Shown: one piece after another, positions 20,469 to 28,564 of the stretch
Position numbering within the stretch: position 1 is the first letter of the stretch
Layout: the number at the start of each line of letters is the position of its first letter
NCBI RefSeq assembly: GCF_014648575.1
Contig: NZ_BMRJ01000001.1
Coordinates: forward strand, 356,623 to 420,622
Reading direction: 5' to 3'
From: Agromyces mediolanus
GTDB taxonomy: Bacteria; Actinomycetota; Actinomycetes; Actinomycetales; Microbacteriaceae
Length of the DNA stretch: 64,000 bases
Made by a program: the position numbers and the translations under genes
The notes under the pieces: generated by a model
Told to the model about the DNA's origin: nothing
The model's input: the letters and a program-made list of their open reading frames with translations, nothing else
The model's database searches: none

Positions 20469-20867
20469 ATGGGACAGGTCAAACGGCCCGGCGGGGTCAC
20501 GCTCGTCGCGGTGCTGACGTGGATCTCGGGGTTGCTCGACATCATCGGCGGCACGCTGCTGCTCTTCCAGACGAGCGTGGTCGCGACCACCGACGCCTTC
20601 GGCGGCGCGAGCGGCCTCATCGCCTCGGCGATCGTGTCGATCCTCATCGGCGCCATCGTGATCGTCGTCGCGAACGGGCTGCTTCGCGGCAGCGCGGTCT
20701 CGCGCATGGTGATCACGGTGATCGAGGTGCTCTCGATCATCGCGTCGATCTTCTTCGCGATCGCCTATCCGGCGGGCGCCATCGGCGAGTACTTCTCGGC
20801 GGCGATCGCGGTGATCGTCATCGCGCTGCTCTGGACCGGGCGGGCGAACGCCTTCTTCCGCGGCTGA
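20469..20867 (+). CDS. small four-helix membrane protein
   Basis: 132 residues with four evenly spaced hydrophobic segments (about 12-32, 47-70, 76-98, 103-124) and a basic N-terminus (GQVKRPGG). No catalytic motif; similar DUF-type proteins are common in actinobacteria. ATG is preceded by GGGGGAT. It lies alone between the GH3 gene and a 189-nt spacer. Function unknown. Confidence 0.7.
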   Translation: MGQVKRPGGVTLVAVLTWISGLLDIIGGTLLLFQTSVVATTDAFGGASGLIASAIVSILIGAIVIVVANGLLRGSAVSRMVITVIEVLSIIASIFFAIAYPAGAIGEYFSAAIAVIVIALLWTGRANAFFRG

Positions 20868-21056
20868 GCGAGTCGGCACCGCGGCGCTTGTCGAACATCC
20901 AACGGGCGCGGATGCCTCGTTTGTAGACACTGCACAGCAGCCGACGACGCTCGGCCGGGCCCGCTTGTCGCCGGTCGACCGAGCGTTTCGGGTGCCGCGG
21001 GGCCGGTCGTAGCGTGAGGGGACACCCACGAAGCGAAGTCGGAGGCGAGACCGAAG

Positions 21057-23123
21057 ATGGTTGACACTGCAGCGCGCACCGAGGCGAAGCCCGCCACCCC
21101 TGCCGCCCGTTCCGCCGGGGGGCCGAAGGTCGACGTCGCCGCCCTCGGCCGGCAGCTGCTCGGCACCTGGGCCGACATCCGCCTCGCCTCCCGCGAGCGC
21201 GCGGCGATGCCGGAGCTGCAGCGCATCGAGGGCCAGACGATGGCCGAGCACCGCGAGCGCGTGCTGGGGCAGCTGAAGCTGCTCGTCGAGCAGGGGGCCG
21301 TGCACCGCGCCTTCCCGAAGGCGCTCGGCGGCGAGGACGACCACGGCGGCAACATCGCCGCCTTCGAGGAGCTCGTCATCGCCGACCCGAGCCTCCAGAT
21401 CAAGTCGGGCGTGCAGTGGGGCCTCTTCGGCGCCGCGGTGCTGCACCTCGGCACGAAGCCGCACCACGAGAAGTTCCTGCCGGCGATCATGTCGCTCGAG
21501 GTGCCCGGCGCCTTCGCGATGACCGAGATCGGCCACGGCTCCGACGTCGCGGCGATCGCGACGACCGCCACCTACGACCCCGAGACCGAGGAGTTCGTCA
21601 TCCACACGCCGTTCCGCGCGGCGTGGAAGGAGTACCTCGGCAACGCGGGCCTGCACGGCAAGCACGCGACGGTCTTCGCGCAGCTCATCACGAACGGCGT
21701 GAACCACGGCGTGCACTGCTTCTACGTGCCGATCCGCGACGACGAGGGCAACTTCCTGCCCGGCGTCGGCGGCGAGGACGACGGGCTGAAGGGCGGCCTG
21801 AACGGCATCGACAACGGCCGCCTGCACTTCACGAACGTGCGGATCCCGCGCGAGAACCTGCTGAACCGCTACGGCGACGTGGCCGCCGACGGCAGCTACT
21901 CCTCGCCCATCCAGAGCCCGGGCCGTCGCTTCTTCACGATGCTCGGCACCCTCGTGCAGGGCCGGGTCTCGCTCGACGGCGCCGCGACCGTCGCGAGCGC
22001 GATGGGCCTCACCATCGCGATCACCTACGGCAACCAGCGCCGCCAGTTCACCGCCTCGAGCGACACCGAGGAAGAGGTGCTGCTCGACTACCAGCGCCAC
22101 CAGCGCCGGCTGCTGCCGCGGCTCGCGACGACGTACGCGCAGTACTTCGCGCACGACGAGTTCCTCGTGAAGTTCGACGCCGTGTTCAGCGGCGCCGCCG
22201 ACAGCGACGACGACCGTCAGGACCTCGAGACCATCGCGGCCGCGCTGAAGCCGCTGTCGACCTGGCACGCCCTCGACACGCTGCAGGAGGCGCGCGAGGC
22301 GTGCGGCGGCGCCGGCTTCATCGCCGAGAACCGCATCACGGGCCTGCGCCACGACCTCGACATCTACGTCACCTTCGAGGGCGACAACAACGTGCTGCTG
22401 CAGCTCGTCGCGAAGCGCCTGCTCACCGACTTCTCGAAGCAGTTCAAGAACGCCGACGCGGGCGCCATGGCCCGCTACGTCGTCTCGCAGACGGCCGAGC
22501 GCGCGTACCACGGCACCGGCCTGCGCCGCCTCGGTCAGACCATCGCGGACTTCGGCTCGACGGCGCGCTCGGTCAGCGAGCTCCGCGACGAGGCATCCCA
22601 GCGCGAGCTCCTCACCGACCGCGTCGAGACGATGATCGCCGAGATCGCCGGCCGCCTGCGCGACGCGCGCAAGCTGCCGAAGGCCGACGCGGCCGCCGCG
22701 TTCAACCGCAACCAGAACGAGCTCATCGAGGCGGCGCGCGCCCACGGCGAGCTGCTGCAGTGGGAGGCCTTCACGCGGGCGCTCGCCCGCGTGGAAGACG
22801 AGGGCACGAAGCAGGTGCTCACCTGGGTGCGCGACCTGTTCGGTCTCGGCCTGCTGGAGAAGCACCTCGCCTGGTACCTGATGCACGGCCGGCTCTCGCC
22901 GCAGCGGGGGCAGGCGGTCGGCGCGTACATCGACCGCCTCGTGGAGCGCCTGCGGCCCCACGCGCAGGACCTCGTCGACGCCTTCGGCTTCCGACCCGAG
23001 CACCTGCGCGCCACGATCGCGACGGGCATCGAGCAGGAGCGGCAGGACGAGGCGCGCGCCTGGTTCGAGGAGCAGCGCCGGGCCGGCACCCTGCCCGTGC
23101 CGGAGAAGTCCGCCAAGAAGTAG
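21057..23123 (+). CDS. acyl-CoA oxidase / acyl-CoA dehydrogenase family protein
   Basis: 688 residues, longer than ordinary acyl-CoA dehydrogenases (about 390) and fitting the acyl-CoA oxidase layout: N-terminal helical domain, FAD-binding beta domain with FAMTEIGHGSDVAAIATTA (about 155), central domain (VQGRVSLDGAATVASAMGL), and an extra C-terminal helical domain (about 460-680). ACGGAGFIAENRI and TFEGDNNVLLQLVAKRLL match the oxidase catalytic region. It should introduce the trans-2 double bond in fatty acyl-CoA with FAD. GGAGGC precedes the ATG. No other beta-oxidation gene is adjacent. Confidence 0.87.
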   Translation: MVDTAARTEAKPATPAARSAGGPKVDVAALGRQLLGTWADIRLASRERAAMPELQRIEGQTMAEHRERVLGQLKLLVEQGAVHRAFPKALGGEDDHGGNIAAFEELVIADPSLQIKSGVQWGLFGAAVLHLGTKPHHEKFLPAIMSLEVPGAFAMTEIGHGSDVAAIATTATYDPETEEFVIHTPFRAAWKEYLGNAGLHGKHATVFAQLITNGVNHGVHCFYVPIRDDEGNFLPGVGGEDDGLKGGLNGIDNGRLHFTNVRIPRENLLNRYGDVAADGSYSSPIQSPGRRFFTMLGTLVQGRVSLDGAATVASAMGLTIAITYGNQRRQFTASSDTEEEVLLDYQRHQRRLLPRLATTYAQYFAHDEFLVKFDAVFSGAADSDDDRQDLETIAAALKPLSTWHALDTLQEAREACGGAGFIAENRITGLRHDLDIYVTFEGDNNVLLQLVAKRLLTDFSKQFKNADAGAMARYVVSQTAERAYHGTGLRRLGQTIADFGSTARSVSELRDEASQRELLTDRVETMIAEIAGRLRDARKLPKADAAAAFNRNQNELIEAARAHGELLQWEAFTRALARVEDEGTKQVLTWVRDLFGLGLLEKHLAWYLMHGRLSPQRGQAVGAYIDRLVERLRPHAQDLVDAFGFRPEHLRATIATGIEQERQDEARAWFEEQRRAGTLPVPEKSAKK

Positions 23124-23134
23124 CGCTCGAGACG

Positions 23135-23140
23135 TAGGCT
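23135..23140 (+). promoter_or_regulatory. -10 hexamer of a leaderless-type promoter, alpha/beta hydrolase
   Basis: TAGGCT ends 6 nt before ATG 23147, only 12 nt after the stop codon of the oxidase gene. Confidence 0.45.
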
Positions 23141-23146
23141 TCGGGC

Positions 23147-23911
23147 ATGCGCCGACTCGTCCGGATCCTCGTCTCGATCGTCGGGGTCCTCGCCCTGCTC
23201 GGCGTGCTGTTCCTCGCCTACGCGCACACGGTCATGCAGGGCGAGCGCCCCGCGGCACTCGCGGCGTGGCAGGACGACGCCGTCACGATCACCTCCGCCG
23301 AGGCGGGCATCGTGATCGAGCCGGCCGAGCCGGGCACCGGGCCCGCGAGCGGCCAGGGCCTCGTCTTCATCCCGGGCGCGAAGGTCGACCCCTACGCGTA
23401 CCTCTTCAAGCTCTCCGGCGTCGTCGAGGAGACCGGGCTCACGGTCGTCATCACGAAGCCGACGCTGAACCTCGCCTTCTTCGACACCCGGCCGCTCGCG
23501 ACCTTCACGGCGCTCGCGCCCGGCATCGACGCCTGGTGGGTGGGCGGGCACTCGCTCGGCGGCGTGCGCGCCTGCCAGCTCGCCGGCGACGCGGATGCCT
23601 CGGGCGACGCCGAGGTGCTCGGCGTCATGCTGTTCGGCTCCTACTGCGCGAACGACCTCTCGGGTTCCGAGCTCGCGGCGCTCAGCGTCTCGGGCTCGAA
23701 CGACGGCCTCTCGACGCCGGCGAAGATCGAGGGCGCGAGCGGGCTGCTGCCGCCCGGCGCCGAGTTCGTCGAGCTCGAGGGCGTCAACCACGCCGACTTC
23801 GGCGACTACGGCGTGCAGCCGGGCGACGGCGAGTCGACCGTCGACGATGCGGAGGTGCGGCGCGAGCTCGCCGCGGCGGTGGCGGCGTTCAGTCGTTCGG
23901 CGGGCGCATGA
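23147..23911 (+). CDS. membrane-anchored alpha/beta hydrolase
   Basis: 254 residues. One N-terminal membrane segment (about 5-28) without a clear cleavage site suggests an anchored extracytoplasmic enzyme. The nucleophile elbow GGHSLGG has Ser136 and the likely catalytic His is in VNHADFGDYG (about 213). VFIPGAKVDPYAYL forms the oxyanion-side strand. This matches the alpha/beta-hydrolase family related to YdeN/YdjC-like esterases; the substrate is unknown. Its 3' end overlaps the convergent 58-residue gene. Confidence 0.8.
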   Translation: MRRLVRILVSIVGVLALLGVLFLAYAHTVMQGERPAALAAWQDDAVTITSAEAGIVIEPAEPGTGPASGQGLVFIPGAKVDPYAYLFKLSGVVEETGLTVVITKPTLNLAFFDTRPLATFTALAPGIDAWWVGGHSLGGVRACQLAGDADASGDAEVLGVMLFGSYCANDLSGSELAALSVSGSNDGLSTPAKIEGASGLLPPGAEFVELEGVNHADFGDYGVQPGDGESTVDDAEVRRELAAAVAAFSRSAGA

Positions 23912-24065
23912 CCGCGCCGGTGGCGAGGCCCACGAGGAGCCCCGCGGGCAGCCACAGCCAGAAGCCGGTCCAGAGGCTCACGCCGACGCCGACGAGCGCC
24001 CCCACGATGATGCCGACGATGAGCTGCTTGCGGCGGGCGGGGGAGAGCGGAGCGCGATCGGCCAT
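23889..24065 (-). CDS. 58-residue two-helix membrane protein
   Basis: A short gene easily missed. The 58-residue product starts MADRAPLSPARRKQLIVGI and has two hydrophobic stretches (about 14-30 and 31-50), ending MRPPND. It converges with the hydrolase gene and overlaps its last 23 nt. TAGGCT (24072-24077 on the complement) lies exactly 6 nt upstream of the ATG, the same leaderless layout seen for larger genes nearby, which is the main argument that it is real. Function unknown. Confidence 0.6.
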   Translation of the reverse strand: MADRAPLSPARRKQLIVGIIVGALVGVGVSLWTGFWLWLPAGLLVGLATGAVMRPPND

Positions 24066-24071
24066 GCTGCC

Positions 24072-24077
24072 AGCCTA
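24072..24077 (-). promoter_or_regulatory. -10 hexamer of a leaderless-type promoter, 58-residue gene
   Basis: TAGGCT on the minus strand, 6 nt from the ATG. Confidence 0.45.
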
Positions 24078-24167
24078 GGCGGCGCGGGGCGGGTCTGGTG
24101 GGCGGCGCCCGGCGCCGCTAGGTTCAGTTCGATCAGCGTTCGGGGCGGATCGGTGAGGAGGACCGCG

Positions 24168-24590
24168 ATGGTCGAGATCGTGCGGATGCCGCCGCGGCTC
24201 GTGATCGGCGTGCCGGTACTGGCGGGCTTCGAACGGCTCTCCGCGCTCGTGCCGGAGGCGTGGGAGACCGCGTTCGCCGAGTTCGCCGGCGACGGCCGCC
24301 CCTTCGCCGAGGCGAGCACGCGGGTGGGCGGGCGGTACCACGAGGTCGTCGGCGTGCTCGCGGCGCCGGACGCTCGGCGCGACGGCTTCGTGCACGCACT
24401 CGTCCCCGGCGGCGAGTACGCCTACCTGGAGCACCGTGGCCCGCGGAGCGGGATCGCCACGGCGTTCGGCGAGATCGAGGGATGGCTGCGGGAGCGCGGT
24501 CGCGCCGTGGGTGCCGCGAAGCTCGACATCGGCTACCGCGCGGACGGCACGGACGAGACGCACGAGCTGTTCGTCTCGATCGCTCCCTGA
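24168..24590 (+). CDS. GyrI-like effector-binding domain protein
   Basis: 140 residues beginning MVEIVRMPPRLVIGVPVLAG. The order beta-hairpin, helix, strand and the phrase YHEVVGVLAA...VPGGEYAYLEHRG resemble the SOUL/GyrI-like small-molecule-binding fold found at the C-terminus of AraC-type regulators, here without a DNA-binding domain. Stand-alone members bind drugs or hydrophobic ligands or hydrolyse xenobiotics. The longer frame upstream is a shadow; ATG 24168 has GAGGAG 7 nt before it. Confidence 0.7.
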   Translation: MVEIVRMPPRLVIGVPVLAGFERLSALVPEAWETAFAEFAGDGRPFAEASTRVGGRYHEVVGVLAAPDARRDGFVHALVPGGEYAYLEHRGPRSGIATAFGEIEGWLRERGRAVGAAKLDIGYRADGTDETHELFVSIAP

Positions 24591-24603
24591 AGGAGGGGGT
24601 TCT

Positions 24604-24622
24604 GCGCGAGCGGGTCTCGCGC
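24604..24622. terminator. weak hairpin between convergent genes
   Basis: GCGCGAG (24604-24610) pairs with CTCGCGC (24616-24622) around CGGGT, between the GyrI-like gene and mdh. It has no T run on either side. Confidence 0.3.
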
Positions 24623-24630
24623 GGGCGCGC

Positions 24631-25653
<1,023 letters not shown>

Positions 25654-25704
25654 CGCCCGCCGCGCGGCTGGCATCCTGAGCAACGCTCGTCGTCGGGCGG
25701 GTTC

Positions 25705-25720
25705 AATCGGTCAGACCAAT
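25705..25720. promoter_or_regulatory. possible GntR (FadR-subfamily) operator between mdh and pip
   Basis: AATCGGTCAGACCAAT has the layout GGT-N3-ACC with AT flanks, close to the operators of FCD-type GntR regulators such as LldR and PdhR (TNGTNNNACNA). It sits about 55 nt from the start of pip and 72 nt from the start of mdh. No GntR gene is in the window. Confidence 0.3.
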
Positions 25721-25755
25721 CGGCGCGGCGCGCGCGCGAGGCATCCCGACGCGGA

Positions 25756-25761
25756 TACCGT
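25756..25761 (+). promoter_or_regulatory. -10 hexamer of a leaderless-type promoter, pip
   Basis: TACCGT, 6 nt before ATG 25768. Confidence 0.4.
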
Positions 25762-25767
25762 GGCCCC

Positions 25768-26874
25768 ATGCGTGAGTTGTACCCGGAGATCGAACCGCTC
25801 GAGACCGGCATGCTCGATGTCGGCGACGGTCATCACATCTACTGGGAGGTCTCGGGCAACCGGGCCGGCAAGCCCGTGGTGTTCCTGCACGGCGGTCCGG
25901 GCGGCGCCACCAAGCCGGCGCACCGGCGCCTCTTCGACCCCGAGAAGTACCGCATCGTGCTCTTCGACCAGCGCGGCTGCGGGCTGTCGATCCCGCACGC
26001 CTCGGAGCCCGACGCGAGCCTCGCGACGAACACCACCTGGCACCTCATCGCCGACATCGAGCGGCTGCGCGCGCACCTCGGCATCGACCGCTGGCAGGTC
26101 TTCGGCGGCTCCTGGGGGAGCGCGCTCGGCCTCGCGTACGCCGAGACCCATCCTGAGCGGGTGACCGAGCTCGTGCTGCGCGGCATCTTCACGCTCCGCC
26201 GCGCGGAGCTCGACTGGTTCTACGAGGGCGGCGCGGCGGCGCTGCTGCCCGACCGCTGGCGCGAGTTCGTCGAGCCCGTGCCGTACGGCGAGCGCTCGCA
26301 CCTCATCGAGGCCTACGGGCGGCTGCTCAGCGACCCCGACCCCGCCGTGCACCAGCCGGCCGCGATCGCCTGGGCGCGCTGGGAGGCCGCCGCGATCACC
26401 CTGCTGCCGCAGCCCGAGAATCTGGAGGCCTACGGCTCGCCCGAATTCGCGACCGCCTTCGCCCGCATCGAGAACCACTACTTCCGGCACGGCGGCTGGT
26501 GGGAGGAGGGCCAGCTCATCCGCGACGCGGTGCGCCTTCGGGACATCCCCGCCGTGATCGTGCAGGGCCGCTACGACCTGTGCACGCCCATGATGACCGC
26601 GTGGGACCTGCACGTCGCGTGGCCGGAGGCGGAGCTGCGGATCATCGACGACGCCGGCCACGCCTTCGACGAGCCCGGCATCCTCGACGCGCTCATCGAA
26701 GCGACCGACCGCTTCGCCGCCGACGTCGAGTGGGAGGAGCCGGTCGACGACGACGCGGATGAGACCGACGCAGACGACGTCGTCGACGACGACGCCACTG
26801 ACGAGACCGACGCCGACGACAGCAGCGAGCTCGACGACCCGGACATCGAGACGGGACGCCCCGAGGCGGAGTAG
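25768..26874 (+). CDS. pip: proline iminopeptidase
   Basis: 368 residues, serine peptidase of the S33 family that releases N-terminal proline from peptides. HGGPGGATKPAHRRLFDP is the family oxyanion motif, GGSWGSALGLAYA carries nucleophile Ser115, and Asp270 (GRYDLCTP) and His298 (DAGHAF) complete the triad. No signal peptide: cytoplasmic. Unusual is the last stretch of about 50 residues, almost all Asp, Glu, Thr and Val with an imperfect repeat around DETDADD; standard enzymes end near residue 315. The long frame upstream is a shadow of mdh. Confidence 0.92.
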   Translation: MRELYPEIEPLETGMLDVGDGHHIYWEVSGNRAGKPVVFLHGGPGGATKPAHRRLFDPEKYRIVLFDQRGCGLSIPHASEPDASLATNTTWHLIADIERLRAHLGIDRWQVFGGSWGSALGLAYAETHPERVTELVLRGIFTLRRAELDWFYEGGAAALLPDRWREFVEPVPYGERSHLIEAYGRLLSDPDPAVHQPAAIAWARWEAAAITLLPQPENLEAYGSPEFATAFARIENHYFRHGGWWEEGQLIRDAVRLRDIPAVIVQGRYDLCTPMMTAWDLHVAWPEAELRIIDDAGHAFDEPGILDALIEATDRFAADVEWEEPVDDDADETDADDVVDDDATDETDADDSSELDDPDIETGRPEAE

Positions 26875-26877
26875 CGT
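26872..26877 (+). promoter_or_regulatory. -10 hexamer of a leaderless-type promoter, zinc peptidase
   Basis: TAGCGT overlaps the stop codon of pip and ends 6 nt before ATG 26884. Confidence 0.4.
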
Positions 26878-26883
26878 CGCAGC

Positions 26884-27777
26884 ATGACCTTCGACCCGAA
26901 CGCCGACATCAGCGGCGGCAAGGCCTCCAAGCGGGGCCGGACCACCGGCATCGCGGTCGCCGGCGGCGGCGGCGTGCTCATCGTCCTCTTCCTCGTCTCG
27001 CAGCTGCTCGGCGTCGACCTCACGGGCCTCGCGGGCGGCGCGGGCGGAGCCGGGCAGCAGCAGGAGGTCGTCGAGGACTCGAGCCTCGACACCTGCCTCA
27101 CCGGGCAGGACGCGAACGAGCGGGTCGAGTGCCGGATGAAGGGCGCTTCGGCCTCGCTCGAGACGTACTGGGAGGCGGAGGCCCCCGAGCTCGGCGTCGC
27201 CTACCGCGCGCCGAACGACTTCGTGATGTTCGACCAGGCGGTCTCGACGGCGTGCGGCCAGGCGTCCTCGGCGACGGGGCCGTTCTACTGCCCGCCCGAC
27301 GAGACGATCTACCTCGACGTCACCTTCTACGACGAGCTGCGCACCCGCTTCGGCGCGCAGGGCGGCCCGCTCGCCGAGATGTACGTCATCGCCCACGAGT
27401 GGGGCCACCACGTGCAGAACCTCGCCGGCGTGCTCGAGTCGACTCGCGACGGCCAGACCGGGCCGAGCTCGAACGCGGTGCGCGTCGAGCTGCAGGCGGA
27501 CTGCTTCGCCGGCGCCTGGGCGGCCGCGGCGTCGAGCACGAAGGACGACGACGGGGTCGCGTTCCTGAAGCCGATCACGCCCGCCGAGTACCGCTCCGCC
27601 CTCGATGCGGCGGCCGCGGTCGGCGACGACCACATCCAGCAGTCGATGCAGGGCCAGGTCATGCCGCACACCTTCACCCACGGCACGAGCGAGCAGCGCA
27701 TCCGCTGGTTCGAGACGGGCTTCGACGGCGGCGCGGGCGCCTGCAACACCTTCGACGTCGCGGGCGGCTCGCTCTAG
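26884..27777 (+). CDS. neutral zinc metallopeptidase (YpfJ/PF04228 family)
   Basis: 297 residues with a single membrane segment near the N-terminus (about 18-38) and an outward-facing domain. IAHEWGHHVQN supplies the zinc ligands H171 and H175 and catalytic E172; VELQADCFAGAWAA downstream is the family signature. Four or more Cys (TCLTGQ, ECRM, TACGQ, FYCPP) could form disulfides outside the cell. The substrate is unknown. It follows pip after 9 nt but seems to have its own promoter. Confidence 0.9.
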   Translation: MTFDPNADISGGKASKRGRTTGIAVAGGGGVLIVLFLVSQLLGVDLTGLAGGAGGAGQQQEVVEDSSLDTCLTGQDANERVECRMKGASASLETYWEAEAPELGVAYRAPNDFVMFDQAVSTACGQASSATGPFYCPPDETIYLDVTFYDELRTRFGAQGGPLAEMYVIAHEWGHHVQNLAGVLESTRDGQTGPSSNAVRVELQADCFAGAWAAAASSTKDDDGVAFLKPITPAEYRSALDAAAAVGDDHIQQSMQGQVMPHTFTHGTSEQRIRWFETGFDGGAGACNTFDVAGGSL

Positions 27778-27886
27778 TCCCGGGGCGTCGCCGTGGATTT
27801 CGTGCGACCCGCGTCATGATCCGCCCCGGCCCGCGTCTCTTCCATGACGGCCGACAGGTCGTCAGCGTGAGCGATTGGGATGGGAC

Positions 27887-28090
27887 ATGCGACGACGCAC
27901 GCCACCGGTGCAGCACCGGGAGTTCTTCCGGGCCGTGAATTCCGAGGAGGTCATCGCCTGCCTGTGCACCTGCACGCGGGCGGCCGACCACTGGTACGGG
28001 GCGCCGATCGGCGCTCCGGCGCTGACCGCCGAGGAGCTCCTCGGCACGGTCGATCGCGAGCCGGTCGGCGAGGCCGCGGCGCGCGCCTGA
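27887..28090 (+). CDS. small Cys-containing protein of unknown function
   Basis: 67 residues starting MRRRTPPVQHREFFRAVNSE, with a CLCTC cluster (residues 25-29) followed by an AADHWYGAPIGAP segment. The CxCxC arrangement could bind a metal or iron-sulfur centre but nothing more can be said. ATG 27887 with GGGATGGGA upstream is preferred over the TTG at 27875. A hairpin terminator follows directly. Confidence 0.55.
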   Translation: MRRRTPPVQHREFFRAVNSEEVIACLCTCTRAADHWYGAPIGAPALTAEELLGTVDREPVGEAAARA

Positions 28091-28099
28091 GCGTCGGGC

Positions 28100-28137
28100 G
28101 GCGGGACGGGACGGTGTCCCGGCCGCGCCGTCCCGCC
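28100..28137. terminator. hairpin terminator between convergent small genes
   Basis: GGCGGGACGG (28100-28109) pairs with CCGTCCCGCC (28128-28137). The A/T-rich CATATTGTTACACAATC just downstream contains the small inverted repeat ATTGT-TAC-ACAAT. Confidence 0.55.
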
Positions 28138-28184
28138 ACCCGGGCATATTGTTACACAATCTGCGGGAGGCGGCGAGCCCCCGC

Positions 28185-28427
28185 TCAGCCGCCCGAGCGG
28201 GCGTCCCCGACCGCGGTGACCACGGCGTCGACGTCGTGCTCGGTGGCGGGCAGGCCCGCCTGCTCCAGGCGCTCGGCCACCATCCGCCGCACGTCGTCGA
28301 CGTTGCCGAGCAGCGCGTCGCCCCGCACCTGCTCGATCACGCCCTCGAGCTTCCGGCCGCGGTCGGCGTCGTCGTGACCCTCCTGGATCGGTTCGGACTG
28401 GGTGTGCTGCTCGTCTCGTGCGTCCAT
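28185..28427 (-). CDS. small acidic protein of unknown function
   Basis: 80 residues, rich in Asp, Glu and His at the N-terminus (MDARDEQHTQSEPIQEGHDD), then a helical segment ending VVTAVGDARSGG. No domain recognised. It resembles short actinobacterial proteins of unknown function by composition only. The ATG has no obvious ribosome site. Confidence 0.55.
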   Translation of the reverse strand: MDARDEQHTQSEPIQEGHDDADRGRKLEGVIEQVRGDALLGNVDDVRRMVAERLEQAGLPATEHDVDAVVTAVGDARSGG

Positions 28428-28564
28428 GGCCCGATGATCGCACCCGTGCCGGGCCCGCCCCAGGGCCTTGACACGCGCCGCGCACCCCTCGCGCCGAGCG
28501 GCGGCGCTGTGCCAGACTCGACCCCGTCGGCCGGGGCCCCACGGCCGGGGGATCGGGGGATGCG

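Noticed and set aside
28145-28155. CATATTGTTAC, whose complement occurs again at 63426-63436, as a shared regulator site
   Set aside because: Only two copies, in unrelated settings; one lies between convergent genes where no promoter is needed.
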